Below, piece by piece: positions 14,101 through 25,315 of a stretch of 64,000 nt of DNA. Each line of letters opens with the position of its first letter. The stretch's first letter is position 1. This DNA comes from Rotaria sordida (Eukaryota; Rotifera; Eurotatoria; Philodinida; Philodinidae), in the NCBI GenBank assembly GCA_905250125.1, contig CAJNOL010000056.1:131381-195380 (forward strand). The letters run 5' to 3'. The notes below the pieces were generated by a model. The model saw only the letters and a list, made by a program, of their open reading frames with translations, did no database searches and was not told the origin of the DNA. The position numbers and the translations under genes are program-made.

Positions 14101-16270
14101 TATCACTATAACTATTATAACTCCAACCGGATTTCATTAAACCAAATCCACCACATTCACCAAGTACTAATGCTCGATTTTCATCATCAAATGATGGTAA
14201 GAAAATTTTTTTTGTATAATCATGTATATCTCTCATATGTCCAAGATTTATTCGATCTTGCCATCCACTAGCACTATTTATTAAACGATTTTTATCATAA
14301 GATTGTAACCATTTTGTTAAACGTATTGTATCATATTGACCCCATCCTTCATTAAATAATACCCAAATAATAATTGATGGATGAAATGAAAGAAAATCAA
14401 TCATAGCTTTTAATTCATATTCAAATTGAATTTTAGCTTGAAAAGTTTTTATCGGAAGTATTAATCGATTTTGAGATAAATCTTCATATATTCTTTGAGC
14501 TAATGGTAAATCATTTGTTGTATTATCACGATGTAATCGTAATATTTTATCATCTTCTAATTCAATTTCATAACCATCATAAGAATCTCCTGCAGGCATA
14601 TCTTGCCAAACAAGTATACCTAATACATCACACCAATAATAAAATCGTGATGTTTCAATTTTCATATGTTTTCGTATTGTATTAAAACCTAAATTTTTTA
14701 TTTGTTCTATATCATATCGATATGCTTCATCAGTTGGTGCACGATAAAGACCATCAGGCCAATAACCTTGATCAAGTACTCCCGACATAAAATATGGTTT
14801 ATTATTAAGACAAATTTTTTTCTTTTTAGAACAAAGAGAAATTTGTCTAAAACCTATATAACTATCAATACGTTCAACAAATATATCCATTCGATATAAA
14901 TCAATACGAATCTGATATAAATATGGATTTTCAGGTGACCAAAGATTAATTTGATTTAATGCAAAAGAAATTTCTTGTTCAATATTTGGTTTATATGATA
15001 TAAAATGAATTAATTTTGTATTATTTTTTTGTCTAATACTTATTTTTAACTTAAAATCAAGTTTTTCATAATTAGCTATATTTTCATTTAGTTCGTTATT
15101 TTGTTCTACATCTAATAAATATTTATTTTCTTGAGTGAAATTTTTTTCAGAATAAATCGGTATATTTTCATTTGGTGAACGATTATCAAATACAGTTGTT
15201 GTTGCTGTTTTTAAATCAATACGATATTTTAAATAAACATCTGTTAATGAAATTTTTGTTTGAAATTGTAAACGATTGATATGAATATATGGTACTCGTT
15301 CTAACCAAACTGTTCCCCATATACCTGAACATGGAGTATAATATATTGAATTGGATTCTTTAATATCTAATAATTGTTTTCCACGTGGTTGATACCAATG
15401 ATTTGATGGATCCCAAACACGTACAATTAGTTCATTATCTTTATACTTAATAAAATATGATGATATATCATATGAAAATGGTTCATAACCACCTAAATGT
15501 TTTACGCCAACTATATGACGATTTAAATATACAACAGTTTCATAATCAACTTTATCAAAATGTAAGATTAGACGATATTGAAGATGACTATCTTCATACC
15601 AAGATCGAGATTTTATTTGAAAATTTCTTTTATACCATAGATACATTTTTGAATCAACACGTTTTTGAATACCAGATAAATAAGATTCAACAGGAAATGG
15701 TACACGAATAATTTGATCAAAATTTTTCGGATATATTTCTTTGATTGATGTTATTGTAAATGACCAATATCCATTTAAATTTAACCATAATTTTCTTCTT
15801 AAATGTGGACGTGGATAATCATTACGAAATGGTATTTGATCTTCCATAACTTGTTTTGTCCATCGTGTTGAACTATTTGTCATAAGTTTTATTGGTAATG
15901 TAAATGAAGAGGTAGATGTCGATGTAGTAAAAATAGGAAGAATAAAATGCTCATCAGAGAAAAGATAAAATTGATAAAATAAAGTAATAGAAATTCCAAA
16001 TATAATAATATTCTATGAGAATTTTATTTATATTACAAAAGAAAACTCATTTTAATCGAAAAGAAAAGAAAACTTTTAAAATTCTTTTTTTTTTTACATA
16101 CCCATATTGAGCACTTCTTTCTTCGTTGTTGACGCTTTACGACGATCCAATTCATCAAGTATATCTTTAAGTCGTTTAACATCTCCTGTTTGTACAACTC
16201 CGAATATTTCTTGATGATATCGTTCTAGATCACTCTCAACTTTGTTTGCTTTCGCACTTGTACAACCCAT
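8104..16270 (-). CDS. Multi-ankyrin-repeat protein with predicted N-myristoylation/palmitoylation signal
   Basis: Eight exons in one consistent frame give 731 residues: 16102-16270, 13378-13458, 12958-13317, 12162-12871, 9666-9755, 9162-9602, 8991-9098, 8104-8340. The start is the ATG at 16270. The N-terminus MGCTSAK has Gly2 and Cys3, the classic pattern for N-myristoylation plus palmitoylation, so membrane anchoring is likely (inference). An acceptor-like TTTCAG just upstream suggests a 5'UTR intron. From residue about 57 to the end there are 18 recognisable ankyrin repeats (TPLxxA cores and LL..GA ends). Many alternate between a normal repeat and one with a longer loop carrying APxGxxA; see findings. 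No other domain is present, so the role is scaffold or protein-binding. Intron 1 (13459-16101) contains a GH2 gene on the same strand, and intron 4 (9756-12161) holds two foldback elements. Confidence 0.9.
10106..10697. mobile_element. Foldback MITE with long terminal inverted repeats and TA flanks
   Basis: The element is almost entirely palindromic. The left end (TTGTCCGTTTCAAAATAAAA) is repeated in inverse orientation at the right end. Complementarity continues through roughly 280 bases per arm to a centre near 10400, including a block about ACATTTTGGTGTAATTTGAG. It is directly flanked by TA on both sides (10104-10105, 10698-10699), the Tc1/mariner-type target duplication. It encodes no transposase. 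It sits in intron 4 of the ankyrin gene. Confidence 0.85.
11292..11936. mobile_element. Probable decayed Tc1/mariner-like non-autonomous element
   Basis: The left end near 11292 (GTGGCCTATAAATAATGGG then ACACTT) and the inverted right end near 11936 (reverse strand ATGGTCCATAAAGAATGAG then ACACTT) match over about 30 bases. Only the ends match, so this is a separate family from the neighbouring palindrome. The ORF inside (11539-11787, minus) has no recognisable domain. Exact termini and target duplication are uncertain. Confidence 0.5.
13529..15883 (-). CDS. Glycoside hydrolase family 2 (beta-galactosidase/beta-glucuronidase-like), intronless
   Basis: A single 784-residue open frame with the GH2 architecture: jelly-roll sugar-binding domain (about 28-200; RPHLRRKLWLNLNGYW near 25-40), Ig-like domain (about 205-345) and catalytic TIM barrel (from about 355). 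The acid/base is Glu512 in NEGWGQ (511-516) and the nucleophile Glu576 in GECGG, so both catalytic residues are present. It should hydrolyse beta-glycosidic bonds; the sugar cannot be fixed from sequence. An Asn-rich insert at about 226-275 is unlike enzyme core. The gene lies wholly inside intron 1 of the ankyrin gene, on the same strand. Lack of introns amid intron-rich neighbours suggests horizontal acquisition (inference). The frame stays open upstream of this ATG to 16012, right after an AG, and encodes a hydrophobic stretch (IIIFGISITLFYQFYLF). A spliced upstream exon could therefore supply a signal peptide or anchor. Confidence 0.9.
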   Translation of the reverse strand: MTNSSTRWTKQVMEDQIPFRNDYPRPHLRRKLWLNLNGYWSFTITSIKEIYPKNFDQIIRVPFPVESYLSGIQKRVDSKMYLWYKRNFQIKSRSWYEDSHLQYRLILHFDKVDYETVVYLNRHIVGVKHLGGYEPFSYDISSYFIKYKDNELIVRVWDPSNHWYQPRGKQLLDIKESNSIYYTPCSGIWGTVWLERVPYIHINRLQFQTKISLTDVYLKYRIDLKTATTTVFDNRSPNENIPIYSEKNFTQENKYLLDVEQNNELNENIANYEKLDFKLKISIRQKNNTKLIHFISYKPNIEQEISFALNQINLWSPENPYLYQIRIDLYRMDIFVERIDSYIGFRQISLCSKKKKICLNNKPYFMSGVLDQGYWPDGLYRAPTDEAYRYDIEQIKNLGFNTIRKHMKIETSRFYYWCDVLGILVWQDMPAGDSYDGYEIELEDDKILRLHRDNTTNDLPLAQRIYEDLSQNRLILPIKTFQAKIQFEYELKAMIDFLSFHPSIIIWVLFNEGWGQYDTIRLTKWLQSYDKNRLINSASGWQDRINLGHMRDIHDYTKKIFLPSFDDENRALVLGECGGFGLMKSGWSYNSYSDNYLLTYIFEQLIINLSSRLSAMIYTQLSDIENETNGILTYNREEIKFLTPHIKRVLNNDYSRLYKLKYIWNLTSIPYTNYINLSLSKSFDLIIDIDSTYNHHFYFYICYLYSYVKITIDHYYTMTLNQAHEIRDYHYISLPSNLFRGSIHQKHSLDIDIYYISSIYDRGDRSFVYTNRTYFYLSLAMLYE

Positions 16271-19200
16271 ACTGTCTGAAATAGACCGAACGAGGACGAT
16301 AAAAAAAAAAGAGAAAAATGATATGATTTCATTACATGAATGCACATATACAGTTTGATGACTAATTGAAATAAATCTATAAAAAACAACGAAGGTTAAT
16401 AATCACTATCAAGGTAATAGTATCATTAATGATTTTTTGTTAAGAAAATATTAGATTCATATATATTATTCAAAAAGAGAAAAAACAAATTTTGACCAAC
16501 CGAGCGGAAAATAAGAAAAAAAAATATTTTAGAACTAAATGTATGTTTTTTTTTGATGTTTTACATCCTTAATGATTGTATCTCTATATTATATTTATAG
16601 ACATAACATTACATTTACTCATACTATATATAAAACATTAAAAAAAAAATGATTCACAGTTATATACATTTATGATTAGTTTTATAATATGTATACACAT
16701 AATGGACGAACACATGAGATATATAAATCTAACAGTAATAAACAGCAACAACTTTTATACTAGAGAAAAAAAAAGACAGAAACATAGAAATATAGCAGTA
16801 ACAACAACAAATATGAGTCAGACAATATTCATTTCTATATGAATTATAATAAATTTTAGAATATTATATATGAAAAGACAAAAAAAAAAACGCAAGTTGA
16901 AGAAAAGAATATTTGAAGTTTTTCTTTTTTTTTTTTTGTGTGTATGTTTGACATTTGTCAATCTATAGATGTCACTTTGAAGATATGAAAGTTTTTGTGT
17001 TAAGAATTTTATTTTGTTACAAATGAATAACAAGAAAAAAATCAAAGAAATTTGAACAAAAATTCAAAAAGTAATTATTTTTATTTATACATTAAAACAA
17101 CGAATCAATAATAGAAATAAATAATAAATGTCAAACTAAATAAACGTCACTCATAACATTAAGTGTCACATTTTAGTAAAATACTCTTCGTAATAGAAAA
17201 CTTCAAGTTTTTTATTATGTTTCATTTATGTTCAAATTTTTTTTTAACTAAAACAATTTTAAGTATTTTAGAAGTCGAGAAATAATATTCACCTTATAGT
17301 CGTTTAATTTCAAACCCAAATTATTTATTTAATCATTTCTTCTGAAACAAAATTTTATTATTTGATAGATACTATCGACTATATAATATTACTAACAGAT
17401 CATGAAATTCGATATATATATATATATATGAAAAAGTTGAAAAAAAATAACATATGATGCAAAAGTAATGAGATAATTGTCGTATATAATTTATTTTTAT
17501 CACAATATTCACGATATAAAATATCAATTCTTATATCTCTTTCATAAATATGTGTTGAAATAATAATTTTTTTTCTTTACCAACTAAAAAGAAATTTTCT
17601 TCTCTTGTTTCGAACTGTATTACAACTTAATTTGGTTATGCATTAACATAAATAAAATGACATAAAAAGAAAGATAAATACTTGTACAACAAAATTTACA
17701 TTTTTTTATATTGATTCAGTAAATAAATCGTATAAAACAACAGTTAATTATTTTATAAAGCAAAGCATTTCAAAAGAAGAAAAGCATACTAATTACCAAG
17801 TCTAGAAGTACTGGTTCTGATATTTGTGTTTTTTAAGAAAGTTATTCAGTATGGTCAACATCTTCATCTTGTTCTTTTTTGTATTCTTAATAAGATGTAT
17901 AGATTCTTTTGATAAAGAATTATTGTTGATAGGCTGTTCTAGAATCTATGAGAAAGTGTATTTGACCATCGCACCTGATCATTATCATACTCAAAACCAT
18001 TTTTAGTAAAAATTCAGTTTGTAAATTAATCTCCAGTCTTTTTTTTCATAACTACACGAAGAAAAAATAACTAATGAAGCTACTATTGGTAAACAACAGT
18101 AAATATTTAAATAAGAAAAATATAAGAAATATGTCATAGTGATATTAAAAAAAGTCAGGATAAGAGAAATGTCACGAATGCATAAAATCAATCATTACTT
18201 CTACGTGTAAATATCTGCCGCTTCTTAATATAGTATTAATTGTAGGGGATCATTACCTCTAAATATTCATAGCTTTGATATGTACTAAATATTTTCTATC
18301 AGAACAAAGAGTAGAACAGAGCAAATATCACTGAAATTGGAAGTACAACCAGAAATTTCAACTTGAATTTGATACCAAAGGACTATAGATTTTTTTGGAA
18401 TTTTTCAGCTCGAAACCTGGCATACAACATTAATGTAAATATACCAATTGAAGTTCTCATTTTGCGAGAAATTAATTTATTGAGAAAATTATTCCTATTA
18501 CATCCGGCAGATTGTTATTCCAAGAGGAGAAGTTTAATAGACTTTTGCATTTTCAATTGATTATATGAAATACGGAAATATTGATTTCTATTTAAGATTT
18601 AAATATAAGAAAGTCTTCAAGGTAAAAAACAAACAAACAACCAATATATTGAAATAATTACGAATTGTTACTAAAATAAATATAGATTCAATACACCACA
18701 GTGCCAAGAAAGAAAATATGAAGTCATTTGATACACTAATATAACCGTAAAATGTAAGTGCAAATGATAGTTACTAAAAATACATATCATCATGATTTAA
18801 TCATTTTTTTTCGTATTCGCGACTGACATTCATTGATTTCGTTCGTTTCGAAATGTTGTTTTAACACGATGATTTAAATCAAAATGGAATAAAAGCGAAT
18901 GTAATATAGAACAGTTTGTTTTCTCAAGGTTCATTTGTCAAGAATATAATTCAAAATCTAGAGAAGTAAATGTCATTTGAAAAGTTTATACATATTCGTT
19001 GTGCTTGTTTTAAAAGAGTCTTTTTGAAAAAAAAAAGTAAGAAGGTTAGAATAAATGATATGTACGTTTATTTATAATTACAAATGAAAAGAATGTAACG
19101 ATAAGTCTTTATTTCATGATAAGATTTTGCTGCAAATAAGAATTTATGTATAATAATAATGTCATAGGAAAACAATAAAATCAATGAATAATTATATGAA

Positions 19201-19400
19201 TAATGAAAATGTATATTCGAGGATGACTAGAATGATTCGAATACTTATTGAAATATATTTATTATTTTGAATATTTAGTTCAAGTAAAAATATTAGTTTC
19301 ATCAATGAATAGAAATCGAACACCGTCCATAGACAATGTTATAATTTAGATAATTTGTTATTTGTCAATTTTTACTTTACTTCTCTTCCATCACATTGAA
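16271..19400. other. Intergenic, no gene seen
   Basis: AT-rich DNA upstream of the ankyrin gene, holding its presumed promoter and 5'UTR. Small open frames (e.g. 16818-17045, 17824-18006, 18363-18560) have no domain, no splice-consistent extension and biased low-complexity composition, so I do not call them genes. A short (TA)n run lies near 17412-17428. Confidence 0.55.
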
Positions 19401-19409
19401 TGGTTACAA

Positions 19410-20170
19410 GATGAACAAAATGTTCTCATGAAAGAGGTAAAGATGTCAATATTGAATTGGTATGACAGGTTATCAACAATGATCTACACTCAACTTATGA
19501 TAATATTATAGCTGAGATTTATCTCTCTCATAGTACAAAAGAATGATTTATATATGATTGTCTAAAGATGAGAAATGTTGGATGCCTCATCAACTCAATG
19601 ATGAATAAAAGCAAGAATGAGTTAGAATTTATTGTCAAAATTTTTTGATGGATCATTGCGATTATGTAATATTATTATAGATGATGAGGCATGGATTTAT
19701 CATCGACAGGTTGGGTGCACACGGCAACTAACGCAAGTTAGATGGGTGAAGATGAATCATCAACGATTATTAGTCATCAAAGTAGATTTAGACTAAAAGC
19801 TTTGTTTTGTATATATTCTTTAAATGAATCAATCCTGTTCTTATACATAATGTAGATATAGGCAAAACTATAGATCATATCTATTATATTGAAAATTGTT
19901 TCAAACATGTTGTCAATGCAATTTGGAAACAAAGAAAGTCATCAAGTACAAAAAATAGAAAATATCTTCGACTTCATACTTGTCCTGATGTTATTAATTA
20001 TTTAATACAAAAAAGATATCAATACAATGTCACATCGGTTGTAGGAGGTAATGGACTGCGTGGAACCCTCAAATGGCAAGATGCTCTCGAAATGTGTGTA
20101 GTTTGGAGTATGAATATTCTGCAGTATTCTTACAGAATCCAATTTTTCAGATTTGTGGAAAAAGTTTTGT
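19410..20170 (+). pseudogene. Degenerate mariner-type transposase, copy 1
   Basis: Read across several frames, the sequence gives the mariner signature. EKCWMPHQLNDE followed by KQE and VRIYCQNFL matches the WxPHxLxxEQKxxRxxxC block, and then IIIDDEAWIYHR corresponds to the second catalytic-Asp block (usually GDExW). A later stretch (LRLHTCPDVINYLIQ) fits the region before the third Asp. Stops and frameshifts interrupt it throughout, so it is a dead copy. An inverted, more complete relative lies at 23390-24240. Confidence 0.8.
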
Positions 20171-21031
20171 TATTTGTTTATGTTTTCGTTCAGCTTCTGA
20201 TTTTGTTTGTAGTTTGATAATGAATTTTTGTTCAGAGAGAATATGAAACAGTTATTGTATGTTCTGTCAAAATGATTCAATTGTTTTGTTGGGCTTAGTT
20301 CGTTGTTCTAGTAATTCAAGTGAGCATCTCGGAAAGTCATTCGAATTTTCTGGAAATTCATAAAAGGCACCGTACGTTATTTTTATATTTTTATTTAATT
20401 TTGTCATAACGTTTAATCAATCCTAAGTATATGTATTCATTTTATCTATTACTAATCGAATTGTTATTTTTGTTGGTCTTACATTTCGAATGTTAACAGG
20501 TTGGACAACTTATTTTAACAAGTACGATAAGATGATTATGTAAAGTTTGTATTTAGTTTTTTTTTGAATATCAAGAATAGTTGTTGTAAAATTTATTGCG
20601 TTAATTAAATCTATGACAGTTCCAATCTTGAGAACTATTTAATAGTTCTTTTGAAAAGAACTTAATTGCTTCATAAAATTATTTTGTTTATAGATACATA
20701 ATTTTTTCAAGCAGTCTAGTCACACATCAATATTCTTGTCTGATCTACAAGTTTTTGTGAATCAGACAAGAATCGAATAGACTGAATCTTGATGGACGAA
20801 ACAAGAAATCTGCAATCTGAAAAGAATCTTACAGAACTTGAAAATCAATTCTAATTCTTTTTTCATCATAGAATAGGAAAATATCTTGTATAACCTAACA
20901 AGATTTTAAAGCATTATTCTTATGATTAGTATAAGTCTGTTATAATTTCATTTTCATTGCTACAGGATAGTCGAAAAACTTCGACTCCTCTCAGAAAATT
21001 AATGATATCTATGACAAACTTATATGAACTG
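20171..21031. other. Intergenic, no gene seen
   Basis: AT-rich sequence between a mariner relic and a foldback MITE. I recognise no gene or clear structure in it. Confidence 0.5.
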
Positions 21032-21357
21032 GAACAGCCGGTATGATACCCCAATTTGGTTTCTTTCTATCATCAGTTAATAATCTATCCATATCCGGGT
21101 CAAATTATCACTCTCATCGCTAACCTATTCAATTTAAACTATTAGTTGTTGATGGCTGTCTTAAACGAAATTATTCAGTTCCTTAAAAACGATAGGACAC
21201 AATTCTAAGAATCAAATAATTTCGTATAAGACAGCCATCAACGGTTAATATTTTTAATTGTATAGGTTAGCGATGAGAGCGACAATTTGACTCGACTATG
21301 GTTATGCTGTTAACTGATATTAGAAAGAAAGCAAATTGAGATATTATGTCGGCTGCT
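21032..21357. mobile_element. Foldback MITE
   Basis: About 326 bases that are reverse-complementary around a centre near 21195. The left end GAACAGCCGGTATGATACC pairs with the right end (reverse strand GAGCAGCCGACATAATATC). Matching continues inward through CTCTCATCGCTAACC and GATGGCTGTCTTA. It has no coding capacity. It lies between the two opposed mariner relics but shares no obvious sequence with them. Target duplication was not resolved. Confidence 0.8.
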
Positions 21358-23389
21358 CACGCCCATATATAATTAATTGGTTGAAGTATGCAATTTTGTA
21401 ACTAATGTTGAGTGAATGTGTTCATTTTACAATTTTTGAGAAAAATTTAAAAAAAACTTTCTTTTCAATAAAATAGTATCTAAATGATTTATAAATTTAT
21501 CAGATTGACATTTTGTATAAATATCAATAATCAAATTTTATGATGTATTGACCTTGTTTTCAGACAATTGCTTTTAACCTTTTCCGAAATACTGTTAATC
21601 ATTCTCTTACATTTTCCTATAGTAAAATTTTTCTATATATCAATAATTTTTTTCTTTGACATTTTCATATTTACTTAAATTTTATCAAGTTGTCTATTGG
21701 CTATATATCTATAAGAATAAATTGGAAACAATAAAATTTATAAAATAAAACTGTTAATATGAAGTGTTATAAAACTGCAATTACAATCAGCAAATATGAT
21801 AAATATTATTCTATTAAAATAATTAGTCTGATAACAAGATCTCTGTGAGCAAAAAACATACAAATATTATGAAATTTTTTTTTTAAATTTTCCTCAAAAA
21901 ATGTATAGACGAAAATATTCATTCAAGATTAGTCAAATGAGTACTACATTTATGTATTTCGAAGTATCTTGTTTTTTTTAGATGATAGCACGAATTTTTA
22001 CATATTTCAAACAATTAACCATATTTAAGTTTCTCTTAGATATTATCGATTTACTGAGAGAAGCTTGAAACTATTCGACTATCCTTTATTTTATTCTTGA
22101 AGTTTTCACAAGAATTACAACCATTAAAAAAATGAACTGAATTGCACAAGTCTAGTGTTGATAACGGTCGATCGACGGCTTTAATCTTTGAGTATCGTTG
22201 TTAGATTATGATAGTTAGGGATTTCTAAATTTTTGTGAATACTCTTAATAGTAAATGCTTATCGACCGACAATTTTAAGATTCTTCTCTTGGATTGTTCA
22301 TAAGATATAAATGTTTCATTTCCCTCATCATAAAATGCTACTAACTAATAATCCAAAAATCATAAAGATATTTACTTTTTTACTAAAATGTAGCTCTGAC
22401 TATCCTCTGTCTACAGTATCAAATTAAAGTATTAGCTCTTCATAGTTTCTGAAATACAGATATTTTACGATCGAGCATCTCTTTTGAAGTTTGAGATCCT
22501 CTTCCGAAAAAATTCAAAACTCACCTGAGGAATACTACTTTTTACTTCAAAATTGTTTTTCCACTATTTACACAATGTATGAGAATGAGCTAGTATATAA
22601 GTCAAGAAATTCATTGAAGAGAAACACTCATTATTGGAACATACATAGAGAGATAAAGATATGAATTATCAAGAATCGTCCATTCTATCTTATCTTCTGT
22701 AGTTAATATCTATCATAATCATATAAACATATAATAATTATAATATAGGGCGAAAATATTCATAGGTTAAATGTTGTCAATAGGACTTCACATTCATCCT
22801 AACCGTAAGTCTTTTCATTTTTTCACTTTCTATATAAATACAAACAAAAATTATACAAAAATTGCAAATCTCTAAAATAAACGTATAGAATTCTGTACGT
22901 TGGTTTTAAATCGATTAATCTTATGAGAATAATTATTTTTGATAAATAAGTACATTAAATAATGTTAATCAAAGTATAATTATAATTCTTTTCTGTTTCA
23001 CATCTATCTATCTATCTTATTTTATTCTAATTTTATAAAGAAAATCTATATGATGCTTCTTTGACATGTAATAGTAAAACAAAGATATGTTATATTTTGA
23101 TTGACCTAATATATTCATTGATTATCATATCAATTTTAGTATTCCTAATGATTATATTTTTACATTAATAATAACGTTAAAATATACGTTGAATGCAATG
23201 AATTAGTACAACCAAAAACTTTATTTACTTTTCTAATAACTATTTAAAAAAACTTTATATATATATATATATATATATATGCAGTATAAACAGTTTGTCT
23301 TTATTAAATCTAGTAAATTGTATAATACAAAAATTGAAATTATAATAATTTTGATATCTACTTAGAGTTGATCCAAAGTTCTGATGCTA
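21358..23389. other. Intergenic, no gene seen
   Basis: AT-rich sequence with a (TA)n run near 23256-23281. No coding frame longer than 60 codons is present and I recognise no RNA gene. Confidence 0.55.
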
Positions 23390-24240
23390 TCAAATAAAAG
23401 TATAAACAATAACGAGATAATTTTAATTTTATTTTATTAAATATTCAAAATAATCGCTATAATTATTTCTACAACGTTCATATATTTTTTTTAAAACTCT
23501 TCTCGAGTATTTTTAACTATCTTGGAAATCGCATGAATCAATGATTGTTTATTTATTTGATCAATTAAGTTACACTTGACATAATCATTTAGCTAAAAAT
23601 TACATAGTGCAAGGTCTGTTGAAAGCAGTAGATGTGACATTATATCGATATCTTCTTGTGTTAAATAATAACAGCTAGATAAGTATGAGGTCGAAGAAAT
23701 TTTCTACTTTTTGCACTTGATGACTTTCTTTGTTTCCACGTTGCATTAACAACATGTTTGAGACAATATTCAATATAATAGATATGATCTATAGTTTTGC
23801 GTATATCTATATTATGTATAAGAACAGGATTGGTTTATTTAAAGAAGATATACAAAACAAAGCTTTTAGTTTAAATCTACTTTGATGACAAATAATCGTT
23901 GATGATTCACCTTCACCTATCTAACTTGTGTTAGTTGCCGTGTGCATCCAACCTGTCTATGATAAATTCATATCCCATCATCTATAATAATATTACACAA
24001 TTGCAATGATCCATTACGAAATTTTGACAATAAATTCTAACTCATCCTTGCTTTTGTTTATCATTGAGTTGATGAGGCATTCAACATTATGTAACTTTTC
24101 TCATTTTTAGACAATCATGAATAGCTCATTCTATTGTATCATGAGAGAGAGAGATAAGTCTCAACTATAATATTATTATTATTGATAATCTGTCGTAACA
24201 TTTCGATATTTACATCTGTCAGCTCGGAAAGCAAATATTA
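23390..24240 (-). pseudogene. Degenerate mariner-type transposase, copy 2 (with C-terminus)
   Basis: This is the reverse complement of the 19.4-20.2 kb copy, closely matching over about 600 bases (e.g. CACACGGCAACTAAC shared). It extends further at the 3' end: segments read STDLALCNF (cf. SPDLAPCDF of mariners) and SLIHAISKIVKNTREEF followed by NNYSDYFEYLI, the typical mariner C-terminus. The second Asp block and most of the frame are broken by stops. It is non-functional. Confidence 0.78.
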
Positions 24241-24853
24241 GAGCTAAACTTAAAATAAAGTTATTATAGACAAAATATTCTATTATTGATTTATGCAACA
24301 GACTCTTAAATGTTAACTTATTATAAGATTGCCAGCCACGTTATCAAAACTTTTGATCAGATCTAAATAATGAGTTGATTATAAAAGATTAAATTGAATT
24401 TGTTAATATGATTTGTAATTGCAGAAATTACGTATATTGTTATATTCAATAATTTACTTTTGAGATGCATGTCAACATATAATATTTTTGATTATGTTTA
24501 ACTTTCTTGTTTATTTATGACATAATTCATTGAAAACATAATTAGAACTTTCAAAAAAAAAAAGGATACCGAACTGATACCAATATGTGATATTATTTCA
24601 ATTTTATACTATGAGGACATGTACTTTTTGAGTAAAAATCATGATCAAACCATGCTATTAATACTTCTTTTTTTCGTTTATATTTATCTAGAAATGACGT
24701 AATTACGATAATATATAAATCAGGTATAAATACATTAAACAAACTAACAATAATCAAACAAAAGCAAGCAATATAAACATTCGATTTATTCAAGTAAAGA
24801 TCATTTTCTTGTCTATTATAAATCAAATAAAATTTTACTACAATTTCAGAATT

Positions 24854-25315
24854 ATGAAAAAACAATTCATCTTAATTTTACTCTTTGTCATAATAATTTT
24901 TTATGTACAATCAACAAGTTTATCAAAGAATTCGAAAGATAACAGTGTAAGTCAAAAAAAGTGTCCTTACTTACCCAAATGTGTTAGTCCATGTCCTTAT
25001 GGTTATATCTTCGATAAATTTAATTGTAATACATGTGAATGTAATCCATGTAAATTGGGACAACCTTTACGTAAATATAGTTGCAAAAAAGGACGTTATC
25101 GTTATACTTGTTCAAGAAGAAAAGGAATCTGTACTGTAAGTACACAAGGCAATCTTCATTGTTGTCCTCTTAAAAGATCTGGCTCTTGTCCACCAAGTCT
25201 TCATCCATCAGTGGTTTCATGTTTGCCAGTCGATTGTAAATATGATGGTGATTGTTCAATTGGACAAAAATGTTGTAAACCATGTTTACGATGTACTAAT
25301 GTAACAGCTTCATAA
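24854..25315 (+). CDS. Secreted antistasin/WAP-domain protein, putative protease inhibitor
   Basis: 153 residues in one exon. The start is taken at 24854 because MKKQFILILLFVIIIFYVQS is a clear signal peptide; an in-frame upstream ATG (24809) would bury it. The mature part carries 20 cysteines. Residues 37-66 (Cys 37, 43, 47, 58, 61, 63, 66) fit an antistasin-like motif with CPYGYIFDKFNC. Residues 66-104 are a second Cys-rich, basic segment. Residues 108-148 form a WAP four-disulphide core with eight cysteines (112, 123, 128, 134, 140, 141, 144, 147) and the DGDCSIGQKCC signature. Both domain types are known in serine-protease inhibitors and antimicrobial proteins, so an extracellular inhibitor or defence role is likely. 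The target protease is not predictable. Confidence 0.85.
   Translation: MKKQFILILLFVIIIFYVQSTSLSKNSKDNSVSQKKCPYLPKCVSPCPYGYIFDKFNCNTCECNPCKLGQPLRKYSCKKGRYRYTCSRRKGICTVSTQGNLHCCPLKRSGSCPPSLHPSVVSCLPVDCKYDGDCSIGQKCCKPCLRCTNVTAS

Noticed and set aside
14086-15711. Plus-strand open frames of 60-84 codons across the GH2 gene
   Set aside because: They are antisense to a full-length enzyme with catalytic residues; they arise from its codon bias and show no domains.
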